64,000 nucleotides of DNA, from the NCBI GenBank assembly GCA_025964555.1, contig JAOPYQ010000015.1, positions 149,296-213,295 of the forward strand. The letters are read 5' to 3'. Under the pieces are notes generated by a model. It worked only from the letters and a program-made list of their open reading frames with translations. It did not search any database and had not been told where the DNA came from. Source of the stretch: Thermoleophilia bacterium. GTDB taxonomy: Bacteria > Actinomycetota > Thermoleophilia > Gaiellales > SKUG01. Below are positions 42,436-51,075 of the stretch, in pieces (positions within the stretch are counted from its first letter, which is position 1; each line of letters begins with the position of its first letter). A program made the translations under genes and the position numbers.

Positions 42436-42978
42436 TCAGCCGGCGGCGTTCGTCCAGCGCGAGCCGAAGGTCGTCGCCCAGTACCACTGGTAAGGCGAGC
42501 CGTTGACGTGCACGCGGGCGATCCCGATGGCTCGGAAGCGCGGGTTCATCCAGTTCGCCTTGTGCGGCGGGGAGTTGAGCCACTGCAGGTATGTGGGTCG
42601 CGGCGCGGCGTTGCCGGCGGCGAGGTTCTCGCCTCGGTACGTGTCGCCGCTCGGGTAGCCGAATGCGCGGAGGCGATCGAACGGGTCGCGGCCTTGGCTG
42701 TCGGTGTGGGAGAAGCGGCCGGTGCGGCCCAGGTCGAGCGCGACCCAGCCGGCGGCACGGGTGAGGGTGCCGTCGATGCGCAGCGGTCGCATGCCGTGCG
42801 AGCGGCGGAACTGGTTGATCATGCGCACTTCGGTCGCTTCGGTGCGATCGATCGTCGCGGCCTGGGCGCTGGCGGTGGTGCCGAGCAGCGCGGTGGTCGC
42901 GATGGTGAGCAGGGCGAGTGCGGCGGCGATGCGATTCGATCGACGCGGCCGCTGGAGAGTGGCGGTGCGAGTTTCCAT
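42436..42978 (-). CDS. Secreted CAP (SCP/PR-1) domain protein
   Basis: 180 residues from ATG 42978. Sec signal at about 15-40 (RIAAALALLTIATTALLGT, cut after AQA). The CAP domain has the conserved INQFRRSHGMRPLRID, AAGWVALDLGRTGRFSHTD (His of the CAP cavity), YRGENLAAGN with Glu, and LQWLNSPPHKANWMNPRFR with His. These make the His/Glu cavity of the family. Bacterial CAP proteins are thought to bind or cleave something at the cell surface; the role here is unknown. A TCCGATAA element lies on the minus strand at 43049-43042, 64 bases before the start; see rejected items. Confidence 0.9.
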   Translation of the reverse strand: METRTATLQRPRRSNRIAAALALLTIATTALLGTTASAQAATIDRTEATEVRMINQFRRSHGMRPLRIDGTLTRAAGWVALDLGRTGRFSHTDSQGRDPFDRLRAFGYPSGDTYRGENLAAGNAAPRPTYLQWLNSPPHKANWMNPRFRAIGIARVHVNGSPYQWYWATTFGSRWTNAAG

Positions 42979-43182
42979 GCCCCATGACTCGGCCCTGCCA
43001 AAAACCGCTTGAGTCTTCTTTCGCAAGTCCAAACATCCGGCTTATCGGACGCCCATGTCGGGCATACGCGCGCGTCATGCTCTCCCGAGCGGGTGCTACG
43101 AAGACCTGAAGGTGCGCCCCGCGACGCGCGTGCTTGGTAGCCTTGCGCCGCTTGCAGGACGCATATCGGGAGGAATCGCACC

Positions 43183-43926
43183 ATGCAGCTCGGAATTGGC
43201 AAGAACCTGTTTCCATCGTGGGCTGCGGCCGTCACCCTGGTGAAGGAGCACGGCGTCGGTGCTGCGCTCCATGCCCAGGCGGCAATCAAGGCCGGCGACG
43301 GCGCGACGCGCCTCGACGAGGCCGTCCTCGCGATGACGAACTTCGATCATGCGATCGACAACACGCGCAAGCTGCCGGTGCAGTGGTTCGTGCCGAAGGC
43401 CGGCATGTACTACCGCGGCTACGAGGCTGCCAAGCAGGCAGTGACGCTGCTCGTCGGCTCGGGACTGATCCCGGGTGCGAAGGAGCGCGTCGGTGGCCAG
43501 TCGCTCGTCGCGGCGAAGGACGCGTTCGTGGCCGGCGTCGCCGCGTCGCGCAACGCTGATGGCCGGTTCGGCCAGCACCTCGCGGCCGGGTGGCTCGAGG
43601 CGACTGCCGAGGACGCCATCACCGGCGTGCGCCTGCTCGAGCCGACGGTCGGCCGTGAGCTGCTCGCTGGCATCAACCAGGTTCGTGCTGCCGTTGCGCA
43701 GCGCCGCCCGCTCGACGAAGCGCTGGTGCGCACCGTCGGTGACCTGTTCGATCGAGCCGGCTCGGACCTGGCTGACCTCGTGCAGCGTGCGCAGCAGGTG
43801 CATCGCTTCTCGACGGATGCGTCCGTCATGCAGCGCAGCGCCGAGCTGCTCGGCGAGGCCGAGGTCGCAGCACGCGTGCTCGTGGCCGACACCGAAGCCG
43901 CTGCCGCTGCCGCGAACGTGGGTTGA
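43183..43926 (+). CDS. Helical protein, unrecognised
   Basis: 247 residues from ATG 43183, with GGAGGAA 7 bases upstream. Ala-rich and helical throughout, with few aromatic residues (FPSWAAAVTLVKEHGVGAAL, AKDAFVAGVAASRNADGRFG, TAEDAITGVRLLEPTVGREL). Ends in a poly-Ala tract. No transmembrane segment or signal. Possibly a soluble helical bundle. The small membrane gene at 43931 starts 4 bases later, suggesting co-expression. Function unknown. Confidence 0.8.
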   Translation: MQLGIGKNLFPSWAAAVTLVKEHGVGAALHAQAAIKAGDGATRLDEAVLAMTNFDHAIDNTRKLPVQWFVPKAGMYYRGYEAAKQAVTLLVGSGLIPGAKERVGGQSLVAAKDAFVAGVAASRNADGRFGQHLAAGWLEATAEDAITGVRLLEPTVGRELLAGINQVRAAVAQRRPLDEALVRTVGDLFDRAGSDLADLVQRAQQVHRFSTDASVMQRSAELLGEAEVAARVLVADTEAAAAAANVG

Positions 43927-43930
43927 TCGC

Positions 43931-44167
43931 ATGGCTCGACGTCGTCGCACGCAGCTGAACGCTGAACTGCTGGACGACCACGAGGTCGTGCGCGATGCCG
44001 AGGAATCCCTCGTCGCCGCGCTGCAGGAGAGCGACACCGCGGTCGAGGCGATGCAGGATTCGGGAGCCGACGGCCGTTCGCTGCGCGATTCGCGCCGCTG
44101 GCGGATCGGGGTCGCGGGCACGCTGCTGGCGTTGCTCGGGATCATGGTGGCCCGTCGCCGGAGGTGA
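43931..44167 (+). CDS. Small single-pass membrane protein
   Basis: 78 residues from ATG 43931. The N-terminal half is charged and helical (LDDHEVVRDAEESLVAALQE), and one membrane helix (IGVAGTLLALLGIMVA, about 59-74) is followed by RRRR, giving a positive-inside C-terminus. It follows the helical protein by 4 bases and may be its membrane partner. No family is recognised. Confidence 0.72.
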   Translation: MARRRRTQLNAELLDDHEVVRDAEESLVAALQESDTAVEAMQDSGADGRSLRDSRRWRIGVAGTLLALLGIMVARRRR

Positions 44168-44186
44168 TATGCTCCCGGCGCACCTT

Positions 44187-44259
44187 GGGCCTGTGGCGCA
44201 GTTGGGAGCGCGCCTCGTTCGCATCGAGGAGGTCGCCGGTTCGAACCCGGCCAGGTCCA
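44187..44259 (+). tRNA. tRNA-Ala (anticodon CGC)
   Basis: 73 bases: acceptor GGGCCTG pairs with CAGGTCC, D-arm GGCGCAGTTGGGAGCGC, anticodon stem-loop CCTCG-TTCGCAT-CGAGG giving CGC (alanine, for GCG), T-arm CCGGTTCGAACCCGG, discriminator A. CCA is not encoded. Confidence 0.95.
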
Positions 44260-44268
44260 TAGGTTGTT

Positions 44269-44302
44269 GAGAGCCCTCGCTTCGGCGGGGGCTCTCGTTC
44301 TT
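44269..44302 (+). terminator. Terminator after tRNA-Ala
   Basis: GAGAGCCCTCGC (44269-44280), TTCG loop, GCGGGGGCTCTC (44285-44296), then GTTCTT. A stable UUCG tetraloop hairpin placed 10 bases after the tRNA. Confidence 0.75.
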
Positions 44303-44447
44303 CATGTCCGGCACCTCGAGTGCCGCGCGCTCTCATGGAGCGCTCATGGAACGCTCACGGACCTCTCACGGCTCGGCGGGATGCTCTGTATGTGCGATCG
44401 ACCACTCCGGTCGCCACGGATTCGAACCCCGACATGAAAGGTCACCC

Positions 44448-45008
44448 ATGAAGAAGAAGATGCTCCTCCCCTCGCTCGCCGCCTGTGCGATCTGCGCGCT
44501 TGGAGGCACCGCGTTGTCCGGCGTGGCGAGCAGCTCCGCCGCCACCAAGACCGCGATCACGGCGACCGCGACGCAGCCCGCCGACGGCTTCGGTTTCGGT
44601 GGGCCGGGCGGCCCCGGCGGACATGGCGGACGCGGCGGGCACGGTGGACCTGGTCATGGGGGCGTGCATTCGGAATCGGTGGTAGCCGATCCTGACGGCT
44701 CCGGCTTCGTGACCCTGACGAGCGACCGGGGCACCGTCACCGAGGTGAGCGGGTCGACGCTGACGATCAAGGAAGGCACAGCGGACGAGACCTACGAGAC
44801 CGTCGAAGTCACCGTCGACGGAACGGTCACCATCGGGCGCAATGGCGCCATCGCGAAGCTGTCGGCGATCAAGGTCGGCGACCACGTCCGGATCGAGCAT
44901 GACGGAACCACCACGCGCGTCCACGCCTCGACGGCCAAGTGGGAGACCGCGCAGCAGGCGCAGCGTGACGCACAGCGAGAGGAGGACGCTTCCTGGCCGA
45001 GCGCGTGA
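44448..45008 (+). CDS. Secreted Gly/His-rich protein with DUF5666-like domain
   Basis: 186 residues from ATG 44448. Sec signal at 1-32 (MKKKMLLPSLAACAICALGG). Residues 48-73 are a Gly/Pro/His tract (GGPGGHGGRGGHGGPGHGG), capable of binding metal ions. The rest forms beta strands with the DUF5666-like pattern: GTVTEVSGSTLTIKEG, VTVDGTVTIGRNG, KVGDHVRIEHDG. The charged end (QRDAQREEDASW) looks unfolded. The protein is likely extracytoplasmic. The convergent LanC-like gene ends 92 bases away. Confidence 0.83.
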   Translation: MKKKMLLPSLAACAICALGGTALSGVASSSAATKTAITATATQPADGFGFGGPGGPGGHGGRGGHGGPGHGGVHSESVVADPDGSGFVTLTSDRGTVTEVSGSTLTIKEGTADETYETVEVTVDGTVTIGRNGAIAKLSAIKVGDHVRIEHDGTTTRVHASTAKWETAQQAQRDAQREEDASWPSA

Positions 45009-45100
45009 CGCGCATCCCGTAACGACACACCTCGCACCGAAGTCGGGTCGGCTTCTCGCACGCGCACACGGACGCGCGGGCGAGGGTCGGCCCGACGTCT

Positions 45101-46306
45101 TCAGAACAGGTCGAGCCCGACGATTCCCGTTCGGGCGCGCTCGCACTGCACGAGGCAGGTGGCGACTCCAAGGTCGCCGGTCATGAGCGAGTAGCGGCCA
45201 CGGCCGACCTCGTCGCGACGACGACGCACCTGGTGAAGCGCGTGCAGCGCCAGCCGACGAGCGCGATCGAGCCACAGCTCGTCATCGGTGAGGTCGAACA
45301 GCTGCAGCAGCGCGAGCGCGTTGCCCGCTGTGCCGTGGCAGATCGTGGATCCCTTGATGAGCGGTCCGGCTCGCCAGGTGAGTTCGCCGCCGGCGAGGAG
45401 CAGGTCACGAGTCGCGGCGTCGTCGCGGGCCGCGTCGGCAAGCGCAAGGATGATGCCGGGCGCGCCGTGGCACCACTGCACCGGGCGCTTGACGTCGTCG
45501 GAGGCGCACGCAGGTGGCCAGTTGGCGAGTCCGCCGTCACGCAGCACGGTTGCGGCGACGAGCTCGCGCGCCACGCGGATGACGCGGTCGTTCGTCGCGG
45601 CGTCGAGCAGGTGCGCGCCGCGGAGCATCGGCTGCAGCGTGCCGGCTGCGCCGTGTCCGGCGCCGACCATCCACTGCATGTTGCCGTACAGGTCGACGTG
45701 CCACATCTCACAATCGGCCGGGCCTGCCTGGAGCTCCGCGAGTTCGTGCGCGACGCCGCTGCGGAACAGGTCCACGAGTCGCTGGTCGCCCGGGTGCAGT
45801 CCGATGAGCGACAGCAGTCCGAGCAGTGCGTGTCCGGCCCCGCAGAGCGGATCGTGGGATGGATTGTCGATGACGGTCGCCGTCTCGTGGAGGACGCGGT
45901 CCATCGATCCGTCGTCGAGCACGCTCATCGCGGCGGCGACCCCGCTGCGCCCGATGAGCCACGACGCCGGGCTCGGCGTGAAGGGTGGATTCGCCGCGTG
46001 CGCATCGCGGATGCGTGCGAACAGGTCGGGGACGGTCGCAGGTCGAGGCGTGTCGATCTCGCGCGCCAACCAGTCGAGGGCGAGCGCGACGCCGGCCGCA
46101 CCGAAGTACAGGCAGGTCGCGATGTCGAATCCGTCGTCGTCGGCTGCGTCGTCGGGATGCATCGGCCACAGTACATCGCGACCAGCGTCGAGCGCGTCGA
46201 GCGCGATCTCCCTCGCGCCGCCAAGTGCGATGGTCGTCTCCCATGCATGCTCGACGAGCGGTTCGTGCAGCGCGGGGTCGTACAGGTGTGGCGTGGTGGT
46301 CGTCAT
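45101..46306 (-). CDS. LanC-like protein
   Basis: 401 residues from ATG 46306, overlapping the upstream GNAT stop by 4 bases (ATGA). The zinc ligands of lanthionine cyclases are present: Cys279 in VQWCHGAPGIIL and Cys323-His324 in STICHGTAGNAL; GAGHGAAGTL (216-225) is another family turn. The double-barrel of seven repeats is suggested by recurring Ala/Leu helices. No LanB/LanM or precursor-like peptide is seen nearby, so it is not an obvious lantibiotic cyclase; stand-alone members may act on other thiol chemistry (as in eukaryotic LANCL glutathione transfer). The coupling to a GNAT is unusual. Confidence 0.87.
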   Translation of the reverse strand: MTTTTPHLYDPALHEPLVEHAWETTIALGGAREIALDALDAGRDVLWPMHPDDAADDDGFDIATCLYFGAAGVALALDWLAREIDTPRPATVPDLFARIRDAHAANPPFTPSPASWLIGRSGVAAAMSVLDDGSMDRVLHETATVIDNPSHDPLCGAGHALLGLLSLIGLHPGDQRLVDLFRSGVAHELAELQAGPADCEMWHVDLYGNMQWMVGAGHGAAGTLQPMLRGAHLLDAATNDRVIRVARELVAATVLRDGGLANWPPACASDDVKRPVQWCHGAPGIILALADAARDDAATRDLLLAGGELTWRAGPLIKGSTICHGTAGNALALLQLFDLTDDELWLDRARRLALHALHQVRRRRDEVGRGRYSLMTGDLGVATCLVQCERARTGIVGLDLF

Positions 46307-46737
46307 GAGTCGTGCGCGGCCCCGGACTGCATGGAGTAGGTGCGGACGGAGAATCCGCGCGCTGGCGAGAACCCGCCGACGCGTTCGTAGAACGGTGCGA
46401 CGTCGTCGTCGCAGAGCAGGTCGACCATGTAGAGGTCGGCGAGTCGGTCGCGCATGCGGCGCACGAGTTCCATGCCGATGCCGTGCCCCTGGAATTCGGG
46501 CAGCACCTCGAGCAGCGGGATGTACGCGCTCAGCACGCCATCGCTGATCGCAGTGACGAATCCGATGACGCGTTCGTCGTGGATCGCGACGATCGCTGCG
46601 TAGCTGGAATGCAGCAGGCGCAGGTGTGTCTGCGGTGTCGGCGGATCGGGCCAGCCGACGAAGAATCCGCGCAGCGACGCGGGAGCGACTCCGTCGAGTG
46701 CGTCGGTGTAGGTGGGGCTGACGAGGTCTGCTGACAC
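46303..46737 (-). CDS. GNAT family acetyltransferase
   Basis: 144 residues from GTG 46737 (GGGGCAGG upstream); an upstream GTG at 46833 gives 176 residues but has no ribosome site. The GNAT core is SAYIPLLEVLPEFQGHGIGM with acetyl-CoA loop QGHGIG (a close variant of Q/R-x-x-G-x-G/A), followed by MRDRLADLYMVDLLCDDDV and PFYERVGGF. The acceptor is unknown. The stop overlaps the LanC-like start, so the two products are made together and may act on the same target. Confidence 0.82.
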   Translation of the reverse strand: MSADLVSPTYTDALDGVAPASLRGFFVGWPDPPTPQTHLRLLHSSYAAIVAIHDERVIGFVTAISDGVLSAYIPLLEVLPEFQGHGIGMELVRRMRDRLADLYMVDLLCDDDVAPFYERVGGFSPARGFSVRTYSMQSGAAHDS

Positions 46738-47037
46738 GCGTTCGGCCTGCCCCGTCGAACACGAATCCAACCGCGTGCCGCACCCCTCGAGTCGAGCGAC
46801 TGACACCCATCGGTAGCGATGCGCGACCGACACTGATGCGCGAATTGACCCTCAAGTGTCAGGAGGTTCTGACGATGTTGGCGCGGTGCGCCCACTGACA
46901 ACTTTGCTATCGTGCTCGACTGACGTCGTTTTGCAGGCGTTTGACATCGCAGATTCTCGGGCAGGCACGCGTGTGACACGGGTGGCGCGAACGAGTTTCG
47001 ACGTCACCACACCAACACCCTCGACGATGAGGACCAC

Positions 47038-49152
47038 ATGACCAACCTCCCAGACGCCAAGGCGAAGCAGCTGCCGGTCAGCGGCAGCACTTCGCTCGGG
47101 TCGCCACTCGCGACCCAGGCGCCGAAGACCGTGAAGAAGGACGGCACTGTCGTGCAGCGTTCGGGCGTAGCGCCTCCACGCGCTGCAGCACCGGCACGTC
47201 CGACGATCGGTACCCAGGCGAAGAAGGTGGCGAAGAAGGCGACCAAGGCTCCGGCTCGAAATACGGTCAGGCCGGTCGCGAAGACGGTTGCGAAGCCAGC
47301 GGCTTCGACGGTCCCGTCGTCCAAGGCACCAATCAAGAAGGTCGCAGCGTCCGCTGCGGCTTCAACGAAGGCTGCGGCGAAGCCCGCGGCGAAGGCAACC
47401 TCGAAGAAGGCAGCACCCGTGAAGAAGGCAACCACGAAGACCACGGCGAAGAAGCCGGCCGCGAAGAAGCCTGTCGCCAAGAAGGCAGCAGCGAAGCCGG
47501 CAGCCAAGAAGACGACCACCGCGAAGAAGGCTGTCGCCAAGAAGCCCGTCGCCAAGAAGGCAGCCGCGAAGCCGGCAGCCAAGAAGGCGACCACCGCGAA
47601 GAAGACGGTCGCCAGGAAGCCCGTCGCCAAGAAGGCAGTGGCGAAGAAGCCCGTCGTGAAGAAGGCAGCCTCGAAGCCGGCCGCCAAGAAGGCGACCACG
47701 GCGAAGAAGACCACCGCGAAGAAGGCCGTCGCCAAGAAGCCCGTCGCGAAGAAGCCGGTCAAGAAGGCAGCCGCGAAGCCGGCAGCCAAGAAGGCCACGA
47801 CGACCGCGAAGAAGGCAGTCGTGAAGCCCGCCAAGAAGGTCGCCAAGACCGCCAAGAAGGCAGTCGCGAAGCCCGCCAAGAAGGTCACCGCCGCCGCCAA
47901 GAAGGCGACCGGCACCAAGACCACCGCCAAGAAGGCTCCGGCCAAGAAGGCAACGGCGGCGAAGAAGACCACCGCCAAGAAGACCGTCGCGAAGAAGGCT
48001 GTCGCCAAGAAGCCGGTCGCGAAGAAGGCTGTCGCGAAGAAGCCCGTCGCCAAGAAGGCAGCCGCGAAGCCGGCAGCGAAGAAGGCGACCACGGCGAAGA
48101 AGGCAGTCGCCAAGAAGCCGGCGGCGAAGAAGGCAGCCAAGCCCGCAGCCAAGAAGACGGCAGCGAAGCCGGCGGCCAAGAAGACCGTCGCCAAGAAGAC
48201 GACCGCCAAGAAGGTCGTCGCCAAGACCGGCACCACGAAGAAGAAGACCGCTTCCAAGCCGCGCGCGAAGGCTGCTTCCAAGGCGAGCGGCGCGTCGACC
48301 ACCATCAAGGTCGGCACCACCGCAAAGAAGAAGCCGGCAGCGAAGAAGTCGCCGGCGAAGAAGTCGACGGCCACCAAGCCCACGGCCAAGAAGTCGACCG
48401 CCACGAAGTCGACCGCCACGAAGTCGACCGCGAAGAAGCCCACGGCCAAGAAGCCCGTCGCCAAGAAGGCAGCCGCGAAGCCGGCAGCCAAGAAGGCGAC
48501 CACGGCGAAGAAGACGGTCGCCAGGAAGACGGCTGCCAAGAAGCCGGCTGCCAAGAAGGCAACGGCTGCTAAGAAGACGACGGCCAAGCGCACCACCACG
48601 GCCGCCAAGCGCAAGACGACCGCACGCAAGCCCGCTGCGAAGAAGGCCACCACGAGCCGCTCGGCGACGAGCGCGCGCGTGAAGGCTGCTTCGGCCAGCC
48701 TGGGCGAGCAGGTCTACAAGCGCGTCGAGGAGGTCGTCGCGACCGGCAAGACCGCGAAGGACGCCTTCACGATCGTGGCCAAGGAGCGGAAGATGACCGC
48801 TTCGAACATCCAGCAGCACTACTACCGCTTCAAGCGCAAGGCGCAGACGAGCAGCAAGCGTGCGAACTCCTCGACCCGCCGCACGGTGTCGAACGTGCAG
48901 GGTCGGGCGCTCGGCGCGGCGGCAACTGCCGTCGGCAAGCTCCCGGCGAAGCAGCGCAAGCAGGTCGCCAAGGGCGTCGTCGGTGCGACGAAGCGCGTGC
49001 AGAGTGCCCAGGTGCTCGGCAAGGAACTGCAGAAGGACATGACGAAGGTCGTGGACGACACGATCAAGTCACTCGAGTCGATGCTGTCGAAGGAGCTCAA
49101 GAAGGAGCTCTCGAACGCGAAAAAGAAGCTGGTCGCGCTCATCCCGCGCTGA
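47038..49152 (+). CDS. Large histone H1-like Lys/Ala-rich protein
   Basis: 704 residues from ATG 47038. After a short N-terminus (about 55 residues), residues 60-545 are KKA/AKKP-type repeats (for example [20 protein letters not shown]), rich in Lys, Ala, Pro and Thr. The C-terminal 160 residues are different and helical: [60 protein letters not shown]. The repeat tract resembles histone H1/HupS/Hc1-type DNA-binding tails and probably compacts DNA. It is far longer than HU-type (about 220 residues) relatives in Actinobacteria. It lies alone, with a hairpin terminator at 49183. The paired antisense frames are artefacts of the repeat. Confidence 0.9.
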   Translation: MTNLPDAKAKQLPVSGSTSLGSPLATQAPKTVKKDGTVVQRSGVAPPRAAAPARPTIGTQAKKVAKKATKAPARNTVRPVAKTVAKPAASTVPSSKAPIKKVAASAAASTKAAAKPAAKATSKKAAPVKKATTKTTAKKPAAKKPVAKKAAAKPAAKKTTTAKKAVAKKPVAKKAAAKPAAKKATTAKKTVARKPVAKKAVAKKPVVKKAASKPAAKKATTAKKTTAKKAVAKKPVAKKPVKKAAAKPAAKKATTTAKKAVVKPAKKVAKTAKKAVAKPAKKVTAAAKKATGTKTTAKKAPAKKATAAKKTTAKKTVAKKAVAKKPVAKKAVAKKPVAKKAAAKPAAKKATTAKKAVAKKPAAKKAAKPAAKKTAAKPAAKKTVAKKTTAKKVVAKTGTTKKKTASKPRAKAASKASGASTTIKVGTTAKKKPAAKKSPAKKSTATKPTAKKSTATKSTATKSTAKKPTAKKPVAKKAAAKPAAKKATTAKKTVARKTAAKKPAAKKATAAKKTTAKRTTTAAKRKTTARKPAAKKATTSRSATSARVKAASASLGEQVYKRVEEVVATGKTAKDAFTIVAKERKMTASNIQQHYYRFKRKAQTSSKRANSSTRRTVSNVQGRALGAAATAVGKLPAKQRKQVAKGVVGATKRVQSAQVLGKELQKDMTKVVDDTIKSLESMLSKELKKELSNAKKKLVALIPR

Positions 49153-49182
49153 TCCGTTCTCGAGAACTGAACAACGGACCCA

Positions 49183-49214
49183 CCGGGGCGTCGTCCATCA
49201 GGACGGCGCCCCGG
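49183..49214 (+). terminator. Terminator after histone-like gene
   Basis: CCGGGGCGTCGTCC (49183-49196), loop ATCA, GGACGGCGCCCCGG (49201-49214), a 14-bp stem with one G-T pair. It begins 31 bases after the stop. No strong T-run follows. Confidence 0.65.
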
Positions 49215-49243
49215 CCGTCTTCGGTGGTGGCACGCCGGCACTA

Positions 49244-49351
49244 CGTCCGGAGATCCGGGGTTGTAGCCGGGATCACTGGATGCAGTGGGGCCGGCGCTGC
49301 GACTTCGTCCGGAGCTCCGGGGTCGTGGCCGGGATCACTGGACGCAGTGGG
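49244..49351. repeat. Direct repeat, 46-bp units at 62-bp spacing, with internal palindromes
   Basis: Unit 1 is 49244-49289, unit 2 is 49306-49351; about 41 of 46 bases agree. Each has a palindrome (CCGGAGCTCCGG, perfect in unit 2) followed by CACTGGAtGCAGTG, which can form a short hairpin. The spacer between is 16 bases. Purpose unknown; possible REP-like element or regulatory RNA. Confidence 0.55.
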
Positions 49352-49568
49352 ACGGTGGGCGGGTGGTGGGCGGCCGGCGGCGCGGGCTGGGCCGGGCGTG
49401 CCGGGCGGGGCCGGGCGTGGCCGGTGGTGGCCCGTGCGTGGCCCGGGGCGGCCAGCAGGGCCGCGGAACTGCGGGCCGGGAGCGGCGTGGATCGGAAGTA
49501 CGGACGGAGAGTGAGCATGACCGCTGGGAGGTGGTGGTGCCCGCACAGGAGTTCCGGAGGAATCCACC

Positions 49569-50252
49569 ATGGCGATGATGTCCCCGATGACTGCAGCGTA
49601 CGGTATGCCCCAGATGATGCCGGGCATGATGCAGCAGCAGATGATGCCCCAGCAGCAGATGATGCCCGGGATGATGCCGCAGCAGATGCTGGGCGGGATG
49701 TCTCCCTACGGCGGCATGTACGGGCAGCAGCAGCCCGTGTACTTCAACTCGATGTCGCAGCTGCCGCCCGGCGCGATTCCGGTGTCGCAGGGCATGCTCG
49801 CCCAGGCACTCGGCCAGGCTCCGGCGCAGGTCGAGCAGCCGTCGACGATCGGTCGCATCCTCAAGGGCGCGGGCATCGGCGCCGCAGCCGGTGCGGCGTT
49901 CGGCCTCATTCCGTTCCTGCCGCTCGGGTTGTTCTCCGGCGCGATCGTCGGTGCGGGTGTGGGCGCGGTGCTCGCGCTGCTCAAGAAGCCGAAGCAGCCC
50001 GAGGGCGAGTTCCACACGATGACGCCCGAGCAGCAGCAGGCACAGGCGCAGGCAGAGATGATCGCGTCGACGCCGCCGGGCGCGCGCTCGGCCGCGATGA
50101 CGTCTGCGGACGGGTCGACCAACTCCTCGGGTCAGCGCCAGCCGGTCGTGATGGGTCCGGAAATGCGCAAGAAGTGGGCCGCGAAGGTGCACGCCGAGCA
50201 GGCCGCGGCGGCGAAGCCGGCCGCTGCGAAGCCGGCCGCTGCGAAGCACTGA
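49569..50252 (+). CDS. Met/Gln/Pro-rich protein with glycine-zipper helix, no signal peptide
   Basis: 227 residues from ATG 49569, with GGAGG 8 bases upstream. The first 50 residues are Met/Gln/Pro repeats (MMPGMMQQQMMPQQQMMPGM) with no charge until Glu about residue 90. Residues 101-130 are a Gly/Ala helix of the glycine-zipper type (GIGAAAGAAFGLIPFLPLG, AIVGAGVGAVLALL), probably membrane-inserting or self-assembling. The C-terminus is Gln/Ala-rich and ends in AAAKPAAAKH. No family is recognised, but the N-terminal style matches other solitary genes in the window. It is convergent with nei. Confidence 0.78.
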   Translation: MAMMSPMTAAYGMPQMMPGMMQQQMMPQQQMMPGMMPQQMLGGMSPYGGMYGQQQPVYFNSMSQLPPGAIPVSQGMLAQALGQAPAQVEQPSTIGRILKGAGIGAAAGAAFGLIPFLPLGLFSGAIVGAGVGAVLALLKKPKQPEGEFHTMTPEQQQAQAQAEMIASTPPGARSAAMTSADGSTNSSGQRQPVVMGPEMRKKWAAKVHAEQAAAAKPAAAKPAAAKH

Positions 50253-50265
50253 TCGACGCTGTCGA

Positions 50266-51063
50266 TCACGGCGCCTGACAGGTCGGGCACCAGTACGTGG
50301 TGCGCTGGTTCTCGCCCTGCGCACGTGCCTGGATCTGGGTACCGCAGCGTCGACACGCCTTGCCGGCGCGGCCGTAGACCCACTGTCCGGGCGGACCGGG
50401 ACCGTTGAAGGTGATCGCGCGTGCGTCCAGGACGCCGTCCTGCATGATGCGCGTTGCGACGTGGCGGGTCTCGAGCAGCTGCTCTTCGCTGACGTCGCGC
50501 ATGCGACGCCACGGATCGACCTTCGCGAGGAACAGCGACTCCGCCTTGTAGATGTTGCCGATGCCGGCGATGTTGCGCTGGTCCATGATCGCGTCTCCCA
50601 GCTCGCGATCGCTGTCGCGGCGCATGCGGCGCACGTACTCGTCGTCGTCGAACGGGTCGACGAGCACGTCGGGGCCGAGCTCCGTCAGCACGCGGCTGCG
50701 CAGCAGCTCGTCGGTGGGATGGATCTCGAGGATCGGTCCGTCGAAGTTGACGGCGTCCCACTCCCCCGCGCCGAGCACGAGCCACGCGCGGCGACGCGAC
50801 TTGCGCCAGCGCTCGCCACGGCGGTACAGGTGCCACACGCCGTCCATGCGCAGGTGCGAGTGGATGCTCCAGCCGGCGTCGGTGTGCACGAGCAGGTGCT
50901 TGCCACGCGCCTCGACGTCGGTGACGGTCGCGCCGCGCAGGCGCTGCTCGGCCTTGGCGGCGACGAGGTGCTGGCCGCGGACTTCGACGCGTTCGAGGCG
51001 GCGATCCTTGAGCACGCTCGCGAGGCGGCGGGCGGCGCGGTGGATGGTGTGACCCTCGGGCAC
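50266..51063 (-). CDS. nei: Endonuclease VIII-like DNA glycosylase (Fpg/Nei family)
   Basis: 265 residues from ATG 51063. The catalytic N-terminus is PEGHTIHRAARRL (Pro2 and Glu3 required after Met removal). The H2TH motif is at about 150-185 (IMDQRNIAGIGNIYKAESLF). The zinc finger near the end has CRRCGTQI...CPTC and TTYWC. PEGHT instead of PELPE indicates Nei2-type, which excises oxidised pyrimidines. It begins 12 bases after the lhr stop (same strand), an arrangement also seen in mycobacteria (lhr then nei), suggesting a conserved DNA-repair pair. Confidence 0.92.
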   Translation of the reverse strand: MPEGHTIHRAARRLASVLKDRRLERVEVRGQHLVAAKAEQRLRGATVTDVEARGKHLLVHTDAGWSIHSHLRMDGVWHLYRRGERWRKSRRRAWLVLGAGEWDAVNFDGPILEIHPTDELLRSRVLTELGPDVLVDPFDDDEYVRRMRRDSDRELGDAIMDQRNIAGIGNIYKAESLFLAKVDPWRRMRDVSEEQLLETRHVATRIMQDGVLDARAITFNGPGPPGQWVYGRAGKACRRCGTQIQARAQGENQRTTYWCPTCQAP

Positions 51064-51075
51064 CGGATCAGCTCG

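Larger units (their letters stand above)
49153..49568. other. 416-base gap: terminator, direct repeat, GC-rich stretch
   Basis: No gene is seen. It holds the terminator at 49183-49214, the 62-bp-period direct repeat at 49244-49351, and a very G-rich purine-biased tract (about 49352-49490). The ribosome site of the next gene (CCGGAGGAATCCACC) is at 49554-49568. Confidence 0.6.

Noticed and set aside
43042..43049. TCCGATAA on the minus strand upstream of the CAP gene, as a sigma-28 promoter
   Set aside because: The -10 match is good but there is no TAAA-like -35 at 15-16 bases; only the flagellin pair passes on both elements. A riboswitch in 42979-43182 was also looked for and not supported.
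44418..44434. tRNA fragment (GGATTCGAACCCC) near the Gly/His-rich gene
   Set aside because: The T-loop-like sequence has no matching stem on either strand and no other tRNA arms around it; probably chance or an att-like remnant that cannot be supported.
47004..48819. Two long minus-strand frames opposite the histone-like gene (549 and 485 residues)
   Set aside because: They are mirror products of the Lys/Ala repeat (Phe/Leu/Ala or Leu/Gly/Arg-rich); the plus frame has a natural start, a terminator and a folded C-terminus.
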